Assembly: GCF_902498185.1 (NCBI RefSeq)
Contig: NZ_CABVIX010000001.1
Location: 496,001-560,000 of the forward strand
Length of the DNA stretch: 64,000 bases
Reading direction: 5' to 3'
From: Pseudomonas fluorescens
Lineage (GTDB): Bacteria; Pseudomonadota; Gammaproteobacteria; Pseudomonadales; Pseudomonadaceae
Part shown: in pieces, positions 17,740 through 25,887 of the stretch
Numbering within the stretch: position 1 is the first letter of the stretch
Layout: every line of letters starts with the position of its first letter
Notes under the pieces: model-generated
The model's database searches: none
Seen by the model: only the letters and a program-made list of their open reading frames with translations
What the model was told of the DNA's origin: nothing
Position numbers and translations under genes: made by a program

Positions 17740-19065
17740 ATGGCAATTGATACCGGCTACATCCAGTCCCAGGCAAAGCTGCTCGCCGAGTACGAAGTAC
17801 AGCGTGAGTTGCTCCAGGCCCAGCGTAACGAGACCAAGTACAAGGCTCAGCTGGCCGCCGTGACCGCGCTCGACACGGCACTCAAGGCCTTCGGGACCGC
17901 GGTCAAGGGTCTCAAGGGCACCGACAAGAGCATGGTGATCAACGCCGCCGCCTTCAGCAAGGAAGGCATGGCCAGCGCCACCGTTGGCTCCGGTGCCAAG
18001 GAAGGCAGCTACCAGTTTTTCGTCGAGCAGTTGGCCAGCCGTCATCAGCTGGCGCTCGGTGGCCTGGGCAGTGATGCAGCCGATGGCGGCAGCCTGACCA
18101 TCACGCAGAACGGCGTGGCGTTCGACATCGACCTGGCAGCGGCCGATGCAGACAGCGACGGCAACCTGAGCCAGGAAGAACTGGCGGCCGCGATCAACAA
18201 CCACGCCGATAACAAGGGCGTCAAGGCCACCCTGGTCCGCAGCGGTGGCGAAGTGACCATGGTGCTGACCGCCGAGGAAACCGGTGCGGATTCGAAGATC
18301 GAGCTGAGCACCACCGCCGCCGGAACCGCCCTCGAACAGGCCGTCAATAATCCCAAGGAACTGTCCGAAGCCCGGAACGCAAAGGTCTACCTGGGCGCCG
18401 ATAACAACGGCATGCTCCTGGAGCAAAGCACCAACACCTTCAAGGACGTGATCGACGGCGTCAGCCTGACGTTTTCCAAGGTACATGCCCCCGGCGATGA
18501 GCCACTGACCGTGGACATCAGCCGCGACCAGAGCGCGACCAGAGACAAGGTCAACGAGTTCATCACCGCCGTCAACGCACTGCTCGGCACCTTCGATACG
18601 CTGACCGGTCCCGGCGGTGAGAAGGGCGAGCGTGGCCCTCTGGCCGGTGACTCCAGCATCCGTTCGGTCGAGGCCATGATCAATTCGGTGCTGCGCGAGC
18701 CGTTCGGCGGTGTGAGCTTGATGGAGTACGGGATCCTCGCCGGTGCCGACGGCAAGCTGAAGCTGGACGATAAGTCCTTTGAAAAGATGCTCGACGCCAA
18801 TCCCGAGGCCTTCGAAAAGCTGTTCTCCGACAAGGACAACCTGATCGACACCCTCGGCAAGAAACTCGCCCCTTTCACCAGCGGCAGTACCGGATCGATG
18901 AAGGCGCGCAAGGACGCCATCAATACCCAGTTGCGGGGAGTGGAAGACAAGTTCGAAGCCCTTGAAACCAAATACCAGGCGCATTACCAGCGCTACCTCA
19001 AGCAGTACACCAGTCTGGCGCAGGTGATGGCGTCGATGGAACAAACCTTCAGCATGTTCGGATGA
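17740..19065 (+). CDS. fliD: Flagellar filament cap protein FliD
   Basis: FliD caps the growing filament and folds incoming flagellin. The 441 residues start MAIDTGYIQSQAKLLAEYEV, with N- and C-terminal helices (1-45 and about 390-441, YLKQYTSLAQVMASMEQTF) typical of the family, and a variable centre. The EF-hand-like DADSDGNLSQEELAAA near residue 130 resembles a calcium-binding loop; it may be chance or a structural metal site. An AGGAG site precedes the ATG. It is the first gene of fliD-S-T-K-L-A-motA-motB, driven by the sigma54 promoter described above. Confidence 0.94.
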   Translation: MAIDTGYIQSQAKLLAEYEVQRELLQAQRNETKYKAQLAAVTALDTALKAFGTAVKGLKGTDKSMVINAAAFSKEGMASATVGSGAKEGSYQFFVEQLASRHQLALGGLGSDAADGGSLTITQNGVAFDIDLAAADADSDGNLSQEELAAAINNHADNKGVKATLVRSGGEVTMVLTAEETGADSKIELSTTAAGTALEQAVNNPKELSEARNAKVYLGADNNGMLLEQSTNTFKDVIDGVSLTFSKVHAPGDEPLTVDISRDQSATRDKVNEFITAVNALLGTFDTLTGPGGEKGERGPLAGDSSIRSVEAMINSVLREPFGGVSLMEYGILAGADGKLKLDDKSFEKMLDANPEAFEKLFSDKDNLIDTLGKKLAPFTSGSTGSMKARKDAINTQLRGVEDKFEALETKYQAHYQRYLKQYTSLAQVMASMEQTFSMFG

Positions 19066-19072
19066 TGTACCC

Positions 19073-19456
19073 ATGAATGAAAGCTATGAGAGCTACCGCG
19101 CGGTCGACCTGGAGACCCGCGCGTGCTCGGCCTCGCCTTATGAACTGGTCCTGGTGCTGTTCGATGGCCTGCTGGACGAGCTCAGCCGGGCGCGCGGGCA
19201 CATCGAAGGCAAGCGCTACGAGCTCAAGGGCCAATCGCTGGAAAAGTGCATGAACATCATCAATGCACTCAACAGCACCCTGGACTTCGACAACGGCGGT
19301 GAGGTGGTCGAGGGCCTGTCGAGGCTCTATGACTACTGTCTGCACCGGCTGGTCGAGGTCAGCGTTTCGCTGTCGCTCTCGGGGCTGGATGAAGTGGTGC
19401 ATCTGCTGGGGCAGATCCGCGAAGGCTGGGAGGGTGTGCATGCCGCCCGAGGTTGA
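19073..19456 (+). CDS. fliS: Flagellin export chaperone FliS
   Basis: FliS binds the C-terminal helix of flagellin in the cytosol and prevents early polymerisation. The 127 residues have the family N terminus (YESYRAVDLETRACSASPYE) followed by LVLVLFDGLLDELSRARGHI, matching FliS closely. It lies 7 bases after fliD and its end overlaps fliT by 17 bases. Confidence 0.95.
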   Translation: MNESYESYRAVDLETRACSASPYELVLVLFDGLLDELSRARGHIEGKRYELKGQSLEKCMNIINALNSTLDFDNGGEVVEGLSRLYDYCLHRLVEVSVSLSLSGLDEVVHLLGQIREGWEGVHAARG

Positions 19457-19757
19457 TCGCCGTCGCCTGTCGCGCCTTGAGGTGCTGCTGGCCGAGGCCC
19501 TGATTGCGCAAGACTGGACGCGAATAGGCGAACTCGACACGCTCATCGGACAGTGCATGCGCCGTCTGCACAGCAGCGGCGCACTGACCGAGCAGGTGCT
19601 GGCGGAACTGGCGCCGCTCAAGCGCTTGCATGGCCGCGCGCTCGGGGCTTGTGCCGACGAGTGTCACCGGCTCAAGACCATCCTTGACCGCCATACGTCG
19701 TTTGGTGAAGGCCGCCAGGCTTACTCGCTGGCCGACATTGTCCAGGGAGAGCACTAG
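19440..19757 (+). CDS. fliT: Flagellar chaperone FliT-like (LafD/LafX position)
   Basis: This 105-residue helical protein sits between fliS and fliK, where FliT (or its lateral counterpart) is found; FliT is the chaperone of FliD and a export regulator. The frame is open from 19263, but ATG at 19440 (MPPEVDRRRLSRLEVLLAEA) is preferred because it gives the family size and only a short overlap with fliS. Sequence conservation of this family is poor, so the call depends mainly on place, size and helix content. Confidence 0.75.
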   Translation: MPPEVDRRRLSRLEVLLAEALIAQDWTRIGELDTLIGQCMRRLHSSGALTEQVLAELAPLKRLHGRALGACADECHRLKTILDRHTSFGEGRQAYSLADIVQGEH

Positions 19758-19760
19758 TCC

Positions 19761-20759
19761 ATGACATCGTTGATTGCCCTGACGGCCGGGTTCAGCCCGG
19801 CCGCCGAGTCGGCGCCTGCGCTGCCAAGTGACGCGCAGGCGCCGCTGGACGGTCTGGCCGAGCAGGTGTTCATGCAGTTGGACCCGCAGCTGCAGCCGTT
19901 GCCGGAAGTGCTCGAGGCCGCGCTGCGGGAGGAACCGGAGCCCGTGTCCGAGGACCTTGCTGTGGATCCCCAGCAGTGGTTGATCGCCATGCTCGACCAA
20001 CAGGCGGTGCAGGTACAGGCCCGCGGCTTGACCGACGCCGGTTCGGCCGAGGCGGGGGCTGAGCGCGTACTGTCGCGCTTGCCCCTGCAGGCCAGGATTG
20101 TCGTGCTCGGGGACGAAAGTCCCGATCCGATAGCGCTGTGCAAGCCTGCGCAGCAGACCTGGCACGGCGTGCAGGCGGCACTGGCGCAGCCCGCCGAGCG
20201 TAACGCCGCAGGGCTTGTGGTTGCATTGCCCCACGCGGGCCCGGCGCTTCTGACACTGGGCACCGCGCCTGCTGCCGACGACCTCACGCCGCTGCCAGCC
20301 ACGCTCGCAGCGCAGGAACCGGTGCTCGAACGCGGCCTGAAGCTTGCGGCGCCGCAAGCACGCTGGGGCGAGCAGATGCTCCACGCCCTGCGTGAGACCG
20401 TGCAGGTACAGGTCCAGCAGCGCTTCCAGCAAGCGACCATTCGCCTGGATCCGCCGGAACTGGGCAGCCTGGAGATTTTCATCACCCAGGAGCCGGGCCG
20501 CTTGAGCGTACAGATCTCGGCCGCCCAGGGCGATGTCGCGCGCCTGTTGCTGCACACCAGCGACCGCCTGCGCCAGGAGCTGGTGGAGCAGAACACGTTG
20601 CAGGTCAACGTGCAGATTTCCAGCGATTCCCAAGGGCATGCCGAACGCGACTCGTCGCGTCACCGGCAGGAGCCCGAGATCGCCGAGGCAGTCCAGGAGG
20701 CACAGGGCATGCCCCACTCGAGAAAACACCGCACCAGCGATGTGCTGGTCACGGTCTAG
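19761..20759 (+). CDS. fliK: Flagellar hook-length control protein FliK
   Basis: FliK measures hook length and triggers the FlhB switch. The 332 residues have a disordered, Ala/Gln/Pro-rich N-terminal two-thirds and a compact C-terminal domain (about 210-300) with ATIRLDPPELGSLEIFI and LRQELVEQNTLQVNVQIS, the Flg_hook pattern. It starts 3 bases after fliT. Because the FlhB cleavage motif is altered, FliK and FlhB in this system may have co-adapted; that is inference. Confidence 0.92.
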   Translation: MTSLIALTAGFSPAAESAPALPSDAQAPLDGLAEQVFMQLDPQLQPLPEVLEAALREEPEPVSEDLAVDPQQWLIAMLDQQAVQVQARGLTDAGSAEAGAERVLSRLPLQARIVVLGDESPDPIALCKPAQQTWHGVQAALAQPAERNAAGLVVALPHAGPALLTLGTAPAADDLTPLPATLAAQEPVLERGLKLAAPQARWGEQMLHALRETVQVQVQQRFQQATIRLDPPELGSLEIFITQEPGRLSVQISAAQGDVARLLLHTSDRLRQELVEQNTLQVNVQISSDSQGHAERDSSRHRQEPEIAEAVQEAQGMPHSRKHRTSDVLVTV

Positions 20760-20820
20760 CCGCCCCTGGCGTCCCGACGCCAACGCTGAAACTGAAACTT
20801 ATCTGGATTGAAAGACGCTC

Positions 20821-21285
20821 ATGTCGATGTCGCGAGTCATTTTGCTGGTTGTGGGGCTTAACACGGTGATTACCCTTGGGGGCGCCGTCTTCGGCTATCT
20901 CCATTACAGTGGTCGCTTGGGCGGCGCCCAGGCAGCGCCTGCCCCGGTGGAGGGCGCGCGGCGGGCGATCTCCGAATATGCGTTCTACCCGATCGAGAAG
21001 ATCGTGGTGAACCTGCCCGGAGAAAACCGCGAGCACTACTTTGTCCTCGACCTGGCGCTGCAAGTGGATAACAAGGCTCATGCCAGCACCTTCAAGCAGA
21101 TCGAGCCGATGGTGCGCAACTCGGTGATTGCCTCCCTGTCGAGGCTCACGTTCGCCGAACTTCGGGCAATGTCCATTGCGGAGTTGCAAGCCCGCCTAGA
21201 CCTGGACCTGGGCAAGGACTTCGCGGCCCAGGGCCTGGACCTGCCGTTCAGCGGGGTCCTGATCAGCAAGCTGCTGGTGCAGTAA
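20821..21285 (+). CDS. fliL: Flagellar basal-body-associated protein FliL
   Basis: FliL is a single-pass inner-membrane protein that surrounds and supports the stator. The 154 residues have a membrane anchor (about 5-28, VILLVVGLNTVITLGGAVFG) and a periplasmic FliL domain with YPIEKIVVNLPGENREHYFV and the conserved C-terminal DLPFSGVLISKLLVQ. It precedes sigma28 and the stator genes, fitting a role in motor function in this system. Confidence 0.93.
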   Translation: MSMSRVILLVVGLNTVITLGGAVFGYLHYSGRLGGAQAAPAPVEGARRAISEYAFYPIEKIVVNLPGENREHYFVLDLALQVDNKAHASTFKQIEPMVRNSVIASLSRLTFAELRAMSIAELQARLDLDLGKDFAAQGLDLPFSGVLISKLLVQ

Positions 21286-21293
21286 CCCGGCCC

Positions 21294-22028
21294 ATGAACG
21301 ACTCATTGGCCGACTACAGCCCCAACCCGGTCGTCACCAGGCCACCGTTGCTGGCGCCGGGCGCGGAACAGCGCTGGTTGATGGAGTACTTGCCGCTGGT
21401 CAAGCGGATCGTCAATCAACTCTCCCTGCAGGCCAGTCAGGCAATGGACCGCCAGGACATGGAGCAGATCGGCCTGATGGGGTTGCTCGAAGGACTGCGC
21501 CGCTATGGCGTGCCCGATGAGCATTTCGCCCGCTTTGCCGCGCTGCGGGTGCGCGGCGCGATTCTCGACGAGCTGCGCCGTCTGGACTGGCGGCCGCGCC
21601 AGGTGCGCCAGCGAGCGCACAAGGTCCGCGACGTACTGCGCCAGTTGGCCCGGCAACTGGGGCGTCAGCCCTGCGAGTCCGAGGCGCTCGCGGCCACCGG
21701 CTTGAGTGCGGCACAGTTTCAGGCCCATCTGCGGCACGAGGCCGGTGAAGCGATCGAGAGCCTGGATGCCCTGTTGCTCGAGGGGGGAGAGCGTGACCTC
21801 GGTCAGGGAGGCAGCAGTGTCGAGGGCCGTGTCCACAGCGAGCGGCTGCTCGCCCAGGCGCTCGAGCAGCTCAACGAGCGCGAGCGCCTGGTGCTCACGC
21901 TGTATTACCAACATGAACTGAACCTCAAGGAAATCGGCCTGGTGCTCGACATCAGCGATGCCCGGGTATGCCAATTGAGCAAGCAGGCCATCGATAAGGC
22001 CCGCACTTTTTTAACCAAGAGAAGCTAG
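21294..22028 (+). CDS. fliA: Flagellar sigma28 factor (FliA/LafS-like)
   Basis: This 244-residue alternative sigma factor should read the late flagellar promoters. Region 2 is seen at about residues 22-95 (MDRQDMEQIGLMGLLEGLRR and FAALRVRGAILDELRR) and region 4 at about 180-240 (ERLVLTLYYQHELNLKEIG, then a helix-turn-helix). It lies 8 bases after fliL and 3 before motA, the lafF-lafS-lafT order of lateral systems; polar Pseudomonas fliA sits beside cheYZ instead. Its likely regulator is FlgM at 16850-17134, and its likely targets are the two flagellin genes. Confidence 0.94.
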   Translation: MNDSLADYSPNPVVTRPPLLAPGAEQRWLMEYLPLVKRIVNQLSLQASQAMDRQDMEQIGLMGLLEGLRRYGVPDEHFARFAALRVRGAILDELRRLDWRPRQVRQRAHKVRDVLRQLARQLGRQPCESEALAATGLSAAQFQAHLRHEAGEAIESLDALLLEGGERDLGQGGSSVEGRVHSERLLAQALEQLNERERLVLTLYYQHELNLKEIGLVLDISDARVCQLSKQAIDKARTFLTKRS

Positions 22029-22031
22029 GAC

Positions 22032-22904
22032 GTGCAGAAATTTTTCGGAGCATTAATCATCATCGGCTGCGTGCTGGGCGGTTTCGTACTGTCCGGGGGC
22101 GGGCTGGGCGTACTGTGGCAACCGTCCGAGATGCTGATCGTGGTCGGCGCGGCGCTGGGCAGCCTGATCATCGGCAATCCCAAGGAGGTGCTGATTGAAA
22201 TGTGCGTGCAGATCAAAGGCATCTTTTCCTTCAAGCGCCGTGGCGAGGAGTTCCAGCGTGAACTGCTGATGCTGTTGTACGAGCTGCTGGAAACCGTCGA
22301 GATGGGTGGCCTGAAGGCGCTGGACGCGCATATCGAGGAGCCTGAGCAAAGCGATCTGTTCAGCAAGTACCCGCTGATTCTTCAGGAAAAGAACCTGATG
22401 GCGTTCATCGCCGACAACTTCCGCCTGATGGCCATGGGCAAGATCAACGCCCACGAGCTCGAAGGCTTTCTCGAGCAGGAACTGGACGCCATGCATGAGG
22501 CCCTGCTGCTGCCTTCGCGCTCGCTGCACAAGGTGGGCGAAGCGATGCCAGGGTTCGGCATCCTGGCCGCGATCCTCGGCATCATCATCACCATGGACAG
22601 TATTGGCGGCTCGGTGGCCGAGATTGGCGCGCACGTGGCAGCGGCGCTGGTGGGTACCTTCCTGGGTATCTTCTTCTGCTACTGCCTGATGGAGCCCTTG
22701 AGCAACGCCATGGCCCAGCGTATCCGTACCGAGCTGTCGGCCCTGGAATGCGTGCGCACCACCCTGGTCGCGCATGTCGCGGGCAAGCCGACGCTGCTGG
22801 CGGTCGACGCCGGGCGCAAGCTGATCGAACAGGACGTCAAGCCGGCCTTCAAGCACCTTGAAAAATGGGTGACCAATTTCGAGGACGGGCGAGGTAGCGA
22901 ATGA
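22032..22904 (+). CDS. motA: Flagellar motor stator protein MotA (LafT-like)
   Basis: MotA forms the ion channel of the stator with MotB and pushes on FliG. The 290 residues have four membrane segments (about 5-22, 32-50, 170-190, 200-222) and a large cytosolic loop with charged residues near LMAFIADNFRLMAMGKINAH. GTG at 22032 is the start, 3 bases after fliA. It resembles proton-driven MotA rather than sodium-driven PomA. It overlaps motB by four bases. Confidence 0.94.
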   Translation: MQKFFGALIIIGCVLGGFVLSGGGLGVLWQPSEMLIVVGAALGSLIIGNPKEVLIEMCVQIKGIFSFKRRGEEFQRELLMLLYELLETVEMGGLKALDAHIEEPEQSDLFSKYPLILQEKNLMAFIADNFRLMAMGKINAHELEGFLEQELDAMHEALLLPSRSLHKVGEAMPGFGILAAILGIIITMDSIGGSVAEIGAHVAAALVGTFLGIFFCYCLMEPLSNAMAQRIRTELSALECVRTTLVAHVAGKPTLLAVDAGRKLIEQDVKPAFKHLEKWVTNFEDGRGSE

Positions 22905-23794
22905 GGCGGCGCAACGATCAGAACGACAAGATCATCGTCAAGCGCCGTAGCAAGCGCTGGCAGGGGGAGGAGCAGACCGGCGCCTGGAAGGTCGCCTTCG
23001 CCGACTTTACCCTGGCGATGATGGCCTTGTTCATGGTGCTGTGGATCATCCAGCCCCAGGCCGACGGGCTGCGCCTTGCGCAGACCAGTGACAGCGAATC
23101 GCTGGTTGTGGATGCGGGCGCCGGGATCTTCGATGGCATCAGCCGCGTGCCGCTCGACTATGTCGCCGTGGCGCCGATCAAGCCGCCAGAGCCGGAGCCC
23201 GCAGTGGCCGACGTGGATGTCCAGCCGGGTAGCGATCACTACGACAGCCCGGAACAGTTGGAGTCATTGGCCGAGCTGATGCGCCTGCTCGCCGAGCGCG
23301 CCGATGCGTTGGCCAATGTCGAGGCGCATGTGGTGCCCCAGGGCCTGCGGATCCTGATCAAGGATGATCCCGAGCGCTTCATGTTCGAGCGTGGCAGCGC
23401 CAGCCTCAGTCCGCACTTTCGCCAGCTGCTGGCCGCCCTGGCGCAAGAACTGGTCAAGGTCGAGAACAAGCTGATCATCAGTGGCCATACCGATGCCACG
23501 CCCTATCGCGGCAATGGCCGTTATGACAACTGGAACCTGTCGGGCGAGCGGGCGCTGCAGGCGCGGTCGGTGCTGGTCGCGGCTGGATTGCCGATGGCGG
23601 GCGTGCTGCAGGTCTCGGCCCAGGCCGACGTGATGCCGCTGCGGCCCGAAGACCCGCTCAACGGGGCGAACCGGCGCATCGAACTGCTGCTGCTGACGCG
23701 CCAGGCCGAGGCCTTGTATCGCCGGTTGTTCAGTGAGGATTACGTGCGCTACTCAGGGGCCTCGGCGGACTATGTCAGGGCGCTGGAACCCTGA
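22901..23794 (+). CDS. motB: Flagellar motor stator protein MotB (LafU-like)
   Basis: MotB anchors the stator to peptidoglycan and carries the proton-binding aspartate. The 297 residues include a short basic N terminus, one membrane segment (about 30-50) with the key Asp in VAFADFTLAMMALFMVLW, a linker, and a C-terminal OmpA-like peptidoglycan-binding domain (about 150-270; ISGHTDATPYRGNG and NRRIELLLL). It ends the long fliD-motB operon; the regulator gene on the other strand ends 16 bases away. Confidence 0.95.
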   Translation: MRRRNDQNDKIIVKRRSKRWQGEEQTGAWKVAFADFTLAMMALFMVLWIIQPQADGLRLAQTSDSESLVVDAGAGIFDGISRVPLDYVAVAPIKPPEPEPAVADVDVQPGSDHYDSPEQLESLAELMRLLAERADALANVEAHVVPQGLRILIKDDPERFMFERGSASLSPHFRQLLAALAQELVKVENKLIISGHTDATPYRGNGRYDNWNLSGERALQARSVLVAAGLPMAGVLQVSAQADVMPLRPEDPLNGANRRIELLLLTRQAEALYRRLFSEDYVRYSGASADYVRALEP

Positions 23795-23810
23795 GCGCCG
23801 GCTGCGTGCG

Positions 23811-24587
23811 TCACTCGATGCAGTGACGCAGTTGGCTGTCGCTGACCTGGCGGATCTGATCGTGGTGCACGGTGATCCTGTGGCTTTCGCGACCCTGCGG
23901 GGCGCAGTAGATATGGTAGTAACCATTGCCCCCGCCCACGATCGCCAGGTCCACCGGCGTGTCGCTCAAGGCCAGGATGCGCCGGCTCAACTGATGGGTG
24001 TGCTGGATCAATCCATGCAGTTGGGGATGCTTGCTCTCAACGTACACCACACTGTTCTCACCGACCTGCTGGCGGCTCGCATGCAGTTGCGTCGGCAGGG
24101 TCGTGAAGAAGTTGCCCACCAGCACCGTCGCGACAACAATCCCCAGCGTCCACCTGCGACGCTTGACAGCGGGTCGGGGCGGCAAGGCCACAGCTTCCGC
24201 TGGCGGTTGCGCTGCTTGTTCAGGGACGTGCGCGGCGGGCGGCGGCAGCACGAATGCAGGGTTGAAACGGTAGCCGCGGCGGGCAACGGTCTGGATGATC
24301 TGGCGCTCTTTCTCGTCGCCGAGAATCTTGCGCAGGGTATGGATCTGCTGGTTGAGGCTGCCCGGACCGACCACGCGGTCTTGCCAGGCATGGGCAATCA
24401 GCGTCTGGCGGTCAATGACTTGCCCAGGTTCCTGCATCAGCCGCTCCAGCACGCGGCCGCCGGAAAAGCCCAGTTCCAGGGTCTGGGGGGCATCACTCTT
24501 GAACAGGGTCAGCTTGTAGAGCACCGGGCAGAAGTAAGCGGGCTGGTCCGGATGTCCAGTCTTCATGTTCGCAGAGGGTGAGTTCAT
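23811..24587 (-). CDS. Membrane-anchored winged-helix regulator (LafZ/CadC-like)
   Basis: This 258-residue protein has a ToxR/CadC-type winged-helix DNA-binding domain at the N terminus (about 25-112; LERLMQEPGQVIDRQTLIAH, LNQQIHTLRKILGDE, TVARRGYRFNP), a Pro/Ala-rich linker, one membrane segment (about 148-166, WTLGIVVATVLVGNFFTTL) and a periplasmic domain of about 90 residues with two cysteines. Such proteins sense a periplasmic signal and bind DNA from the membrane. lafZ, a putative transmembrane regulator, occupies this place in E. coli Flag-2. ATG at 24587 is preferred over TTG at 24590. Targets are unknown; an inverted repeat lies just upstream. Confidence 0.75.
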   Translation of the reverse strand: MNSPSANMKTGHPDQPAYFCPVLYKLTLFKSDAPQTLELGFSGGRVLERLMQEPGQVIDRQTLIAHAWQDRVVGPGSLNQQIHTLRKILGDEKERQIIQTVARRGYRFNPAFVLPPPAAHVPEQAAQPPAEAVALPPRPAVKRRRWTLGIVVATVLVGNFFTTLPTQLHASRQQVGENSVVYVESKHPQLHGLIQHTHQLSRRILALSDTPVDLAIVGGGNGYYHIYCAPQGRESHRITVHHDQIRQVSDSQLRHCIE

Positions 24588-24621
24588 CAAGTGTCAGGGA
24601 AGATCAGATTTTGGGTGGTAG

Positions 24622-24662
24622 GATTTTTCCATTTTGGCTACACATTTTATGTAGGAAAAATC
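24622..24662. promoter_or_regulatory. Inverted repeat upstream of the LafZ-like gene
   Basis: GATTTTTCC at 24622-24630 and its exact inverse GGAAAAATC at 24654-24662 are separated by 23 AT-rich bases, starting 35 bases before the regulator ATG. This could be an operator, for example for autoregulation, and the AT-rich centre (minus-strand TACATAAAATG) may hold a promoter. Function is inferred. Confidence 0.4.
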
Positions 24663-24700
24663 GTCACTTATGCTCTGCGCCGGGTTTTACGGCCACAAGA

Positions 24701-24731
24701 AAAGCGCCCCGAATCGTGTCCGGGGCGCTTT
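24701..24731 (-). terminator. Terminator after flagellin gene 1
   Basis: An 11-bp stem (AAAGCGCCCCG / CGGGGCGCTTT) with a 9-base loop lies 22 bases after the flagellin stop. Read on the minus strand it is followed by a T-rich tract (TTTTCTT), a good intrinsic terminator. Confidence 0.85.
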
Positions 24732-24752
24732 CTGTCATGCATCAGGCAGGGC

Positions 24753-25628
24753 TTAGCCCAACAGCGACATGACCATGCCTGGCATCTGCCCGGTCTGCTT
24801 GAGCATGGAGATACCCGACTGCATCAGCATCGAGTTCTTGCTCATCATCGAACTCTCGCTGGCGAAGTCTGCATCCATGATCCGGCCTCGGGCCATCTCG
24901 GTGTTGTCTTTCATGTTGGCCAGGTTGTTGGCGGTGTGGTTCAGGCGGTTGATGTTGGCACCGAACTGGCCGCGCAGCTTGCCCACCTTGTCCAGCGCCT
25001 TGGACAAGTCAGTGATGGTTGTGCTTGCCTTTCCGCTGGAGACCTCGTCGCCGGGGGTGCCGCCGGTGGCCTTGTAATTCTTCGACAAGCCGGCCAGTGC
25101 GGTACCCAGATCTGATGCGGAAGTGCTGACGTCCAATTTCAAGGTCTCGTCGGCAGTGGCGCCAATCTGGAACTGGACTTCACCTTTGAATTTGCCTGTA
25201 TTACCCATTTCGCCAAACAGTTTCTCGCCGGCGTATGAGGTGTTTTCCATGATGTTGCCCAGCTCCCTGCCCAGCTCGTCGTACTCGGCCTGCATCGACT
25301 TGCGGTCGTCATCGCTGTTGGTTCCGTTCGCCGATTGAGTGGCGAGGTCTTTCATGCGCTGCAGGATGTCGGTCATTTCGCTGAACGCGCCATCGGCGGT
25401 CTGCAGCAGCGAGGAAGCGTCGCTGACGTTGCGCATGGCCACGGCCATGCCCTTGGTCTGGGCGCTCAGGCGGGTGGCGATCTGCAGGCCGGCAGCGTCG
25501 TCGGACGCCGAGTTGATGCGCAGGCCGGTGCCCAGGCGCTGCTGGTTGATGGCCAGGGCGTTGTTGGTCTTGTTGAGGTTGGTCTGGGTCAGCAGCGATG
25601 AGTAGTTGGTGTGGACGGTCAAGGCCAT
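24753..25628 (-). CDS. lafA: Lateral-type flagellin 1
   Basis: This 291-residue flagellin forms the filament. It has the conserved N-terminal helix region (1-140; MALTVHTNYSSLLTQTNLNK, RLGTGLRINSASDDAAGLQI) and C-terminal region (about 215-291), with a small variable centre (about 140-210) that should be surface-exposed and is rich in Ser/Thr, possible glycan sites. Small size is typical of lateral flagellins. It is almost identical to the second copy at 29555-30427 except in the centre. The shared promoter-like element lies 61 bases before the ATG. Confidence 0.95.
   Translation of the reverse strand: MALTVHTNYSSLLTQTNLNKTNNALAINQQRLGTGLRINSASDDAAGLQIATRLSAQTKGMAVAMRNVSDASSLLQTADGAFSEMTDILQRMKDLATQSANGTNSDDDRKSMQAEYDELGRELGNIMENTSYAGEKLFGEMGNTGKFKGEVQFQIGATADETLKLDVSTSASDLGTALAGLSKNYKATGGTPGDEVSSGKASTTITDLSKALDKVGKLRGQFGANINRLNHTANNLANMKDNTEMARGRIMDADFASESSMMSKNSMLMQSGISMLKQTGQMPGMVMSLLG
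25221..25628. repeat. Direct repeat, flagellin 5' part (copy 1)
   Basis: The first about 408 bases of the flagellin 1 gene are about 97% the same as 30020-30427 in the same orientation, including one stretch of roughly 145 bases without a difference. The 3' parts (24753 to about 24995 and 29555 to about 29795) are also about 95% alike. Together they flank the glycosyltransferase gene as direct repeats. Confidence 0.85.
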
Positions 25629-25688
25629 GTGGCAATTTCCTTCAAGTCAAATGGGCGAGGCGGGCGATAGGTGCCTGCTGAGTGTCAA

Positions 25689-25714
25689 GGCGACGCTTTG
25701 CCCACGCTCGTTAA
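25689..25714 (-). promoter_or_regulatory. Candidate sigma28 (LafS) promoter of flagellin 1
   Basis: On the minus strand GTTAA... reads as TTAAC, then 15 bases, then GTCGCC, ending 61 bases before the ATG. The identical arrangement TTAAC-N15-GTCGCC occurs before flagellin 2, although the 15-base spacer differs. The spacing equals the TAAA-N15-GCCGATAA plan of sigma28 promoters, but the -10 half deviates, so the assignment is tentative. Confidence 0.55.
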
Positions 25715-25749
25715 GCCTTTTGCCCAATTTGTTTTTTGGCTCGGACCCG

Positions 25750-25764
25750 GGAAGCGTCGCTTCC
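25750..25764. promoter_or_regulatory. GGAAGC-N3-GCTTCC palindrome, candidate LafK enhancer
   Basis: GGAAGC-GTC-GCTTCC lies 107 bases before the sigma54 promoter of the glycosyltransferase gene and matches the arms found upstream of the fliD promoter (17597-17611). An extra G:C pair extends this copy by one base on each side. Confidence 0.6.
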
Positions 25765-25871
25765 CCTTGCCGGGCAGGTAGGCGTTCGTGCCGGAAGCCC
25801 CACGGTCGGTAAGCGTCGGCGGCGGTCCAGAACCCGCCCGTTTCCAGCGGACACGGGCGTTGAAAAAAACT

Positions 25872-25887
25872 TGGCACGGCCCCTGCT
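25872..25887 (+). promoter_or_regulatory. Sigma54 (-24/-12) promoter of the glycosyltransferase gene
   Basis: TGGCACGGCCCCTGCT differs from the sigma54 consensus TGGCACG-N4-TTGCT at one base and has the exact GG-N10-GC spacing. It lies 72 bases before the GTG start. This is the strongest promoter in the window. Confidence 0.85.
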
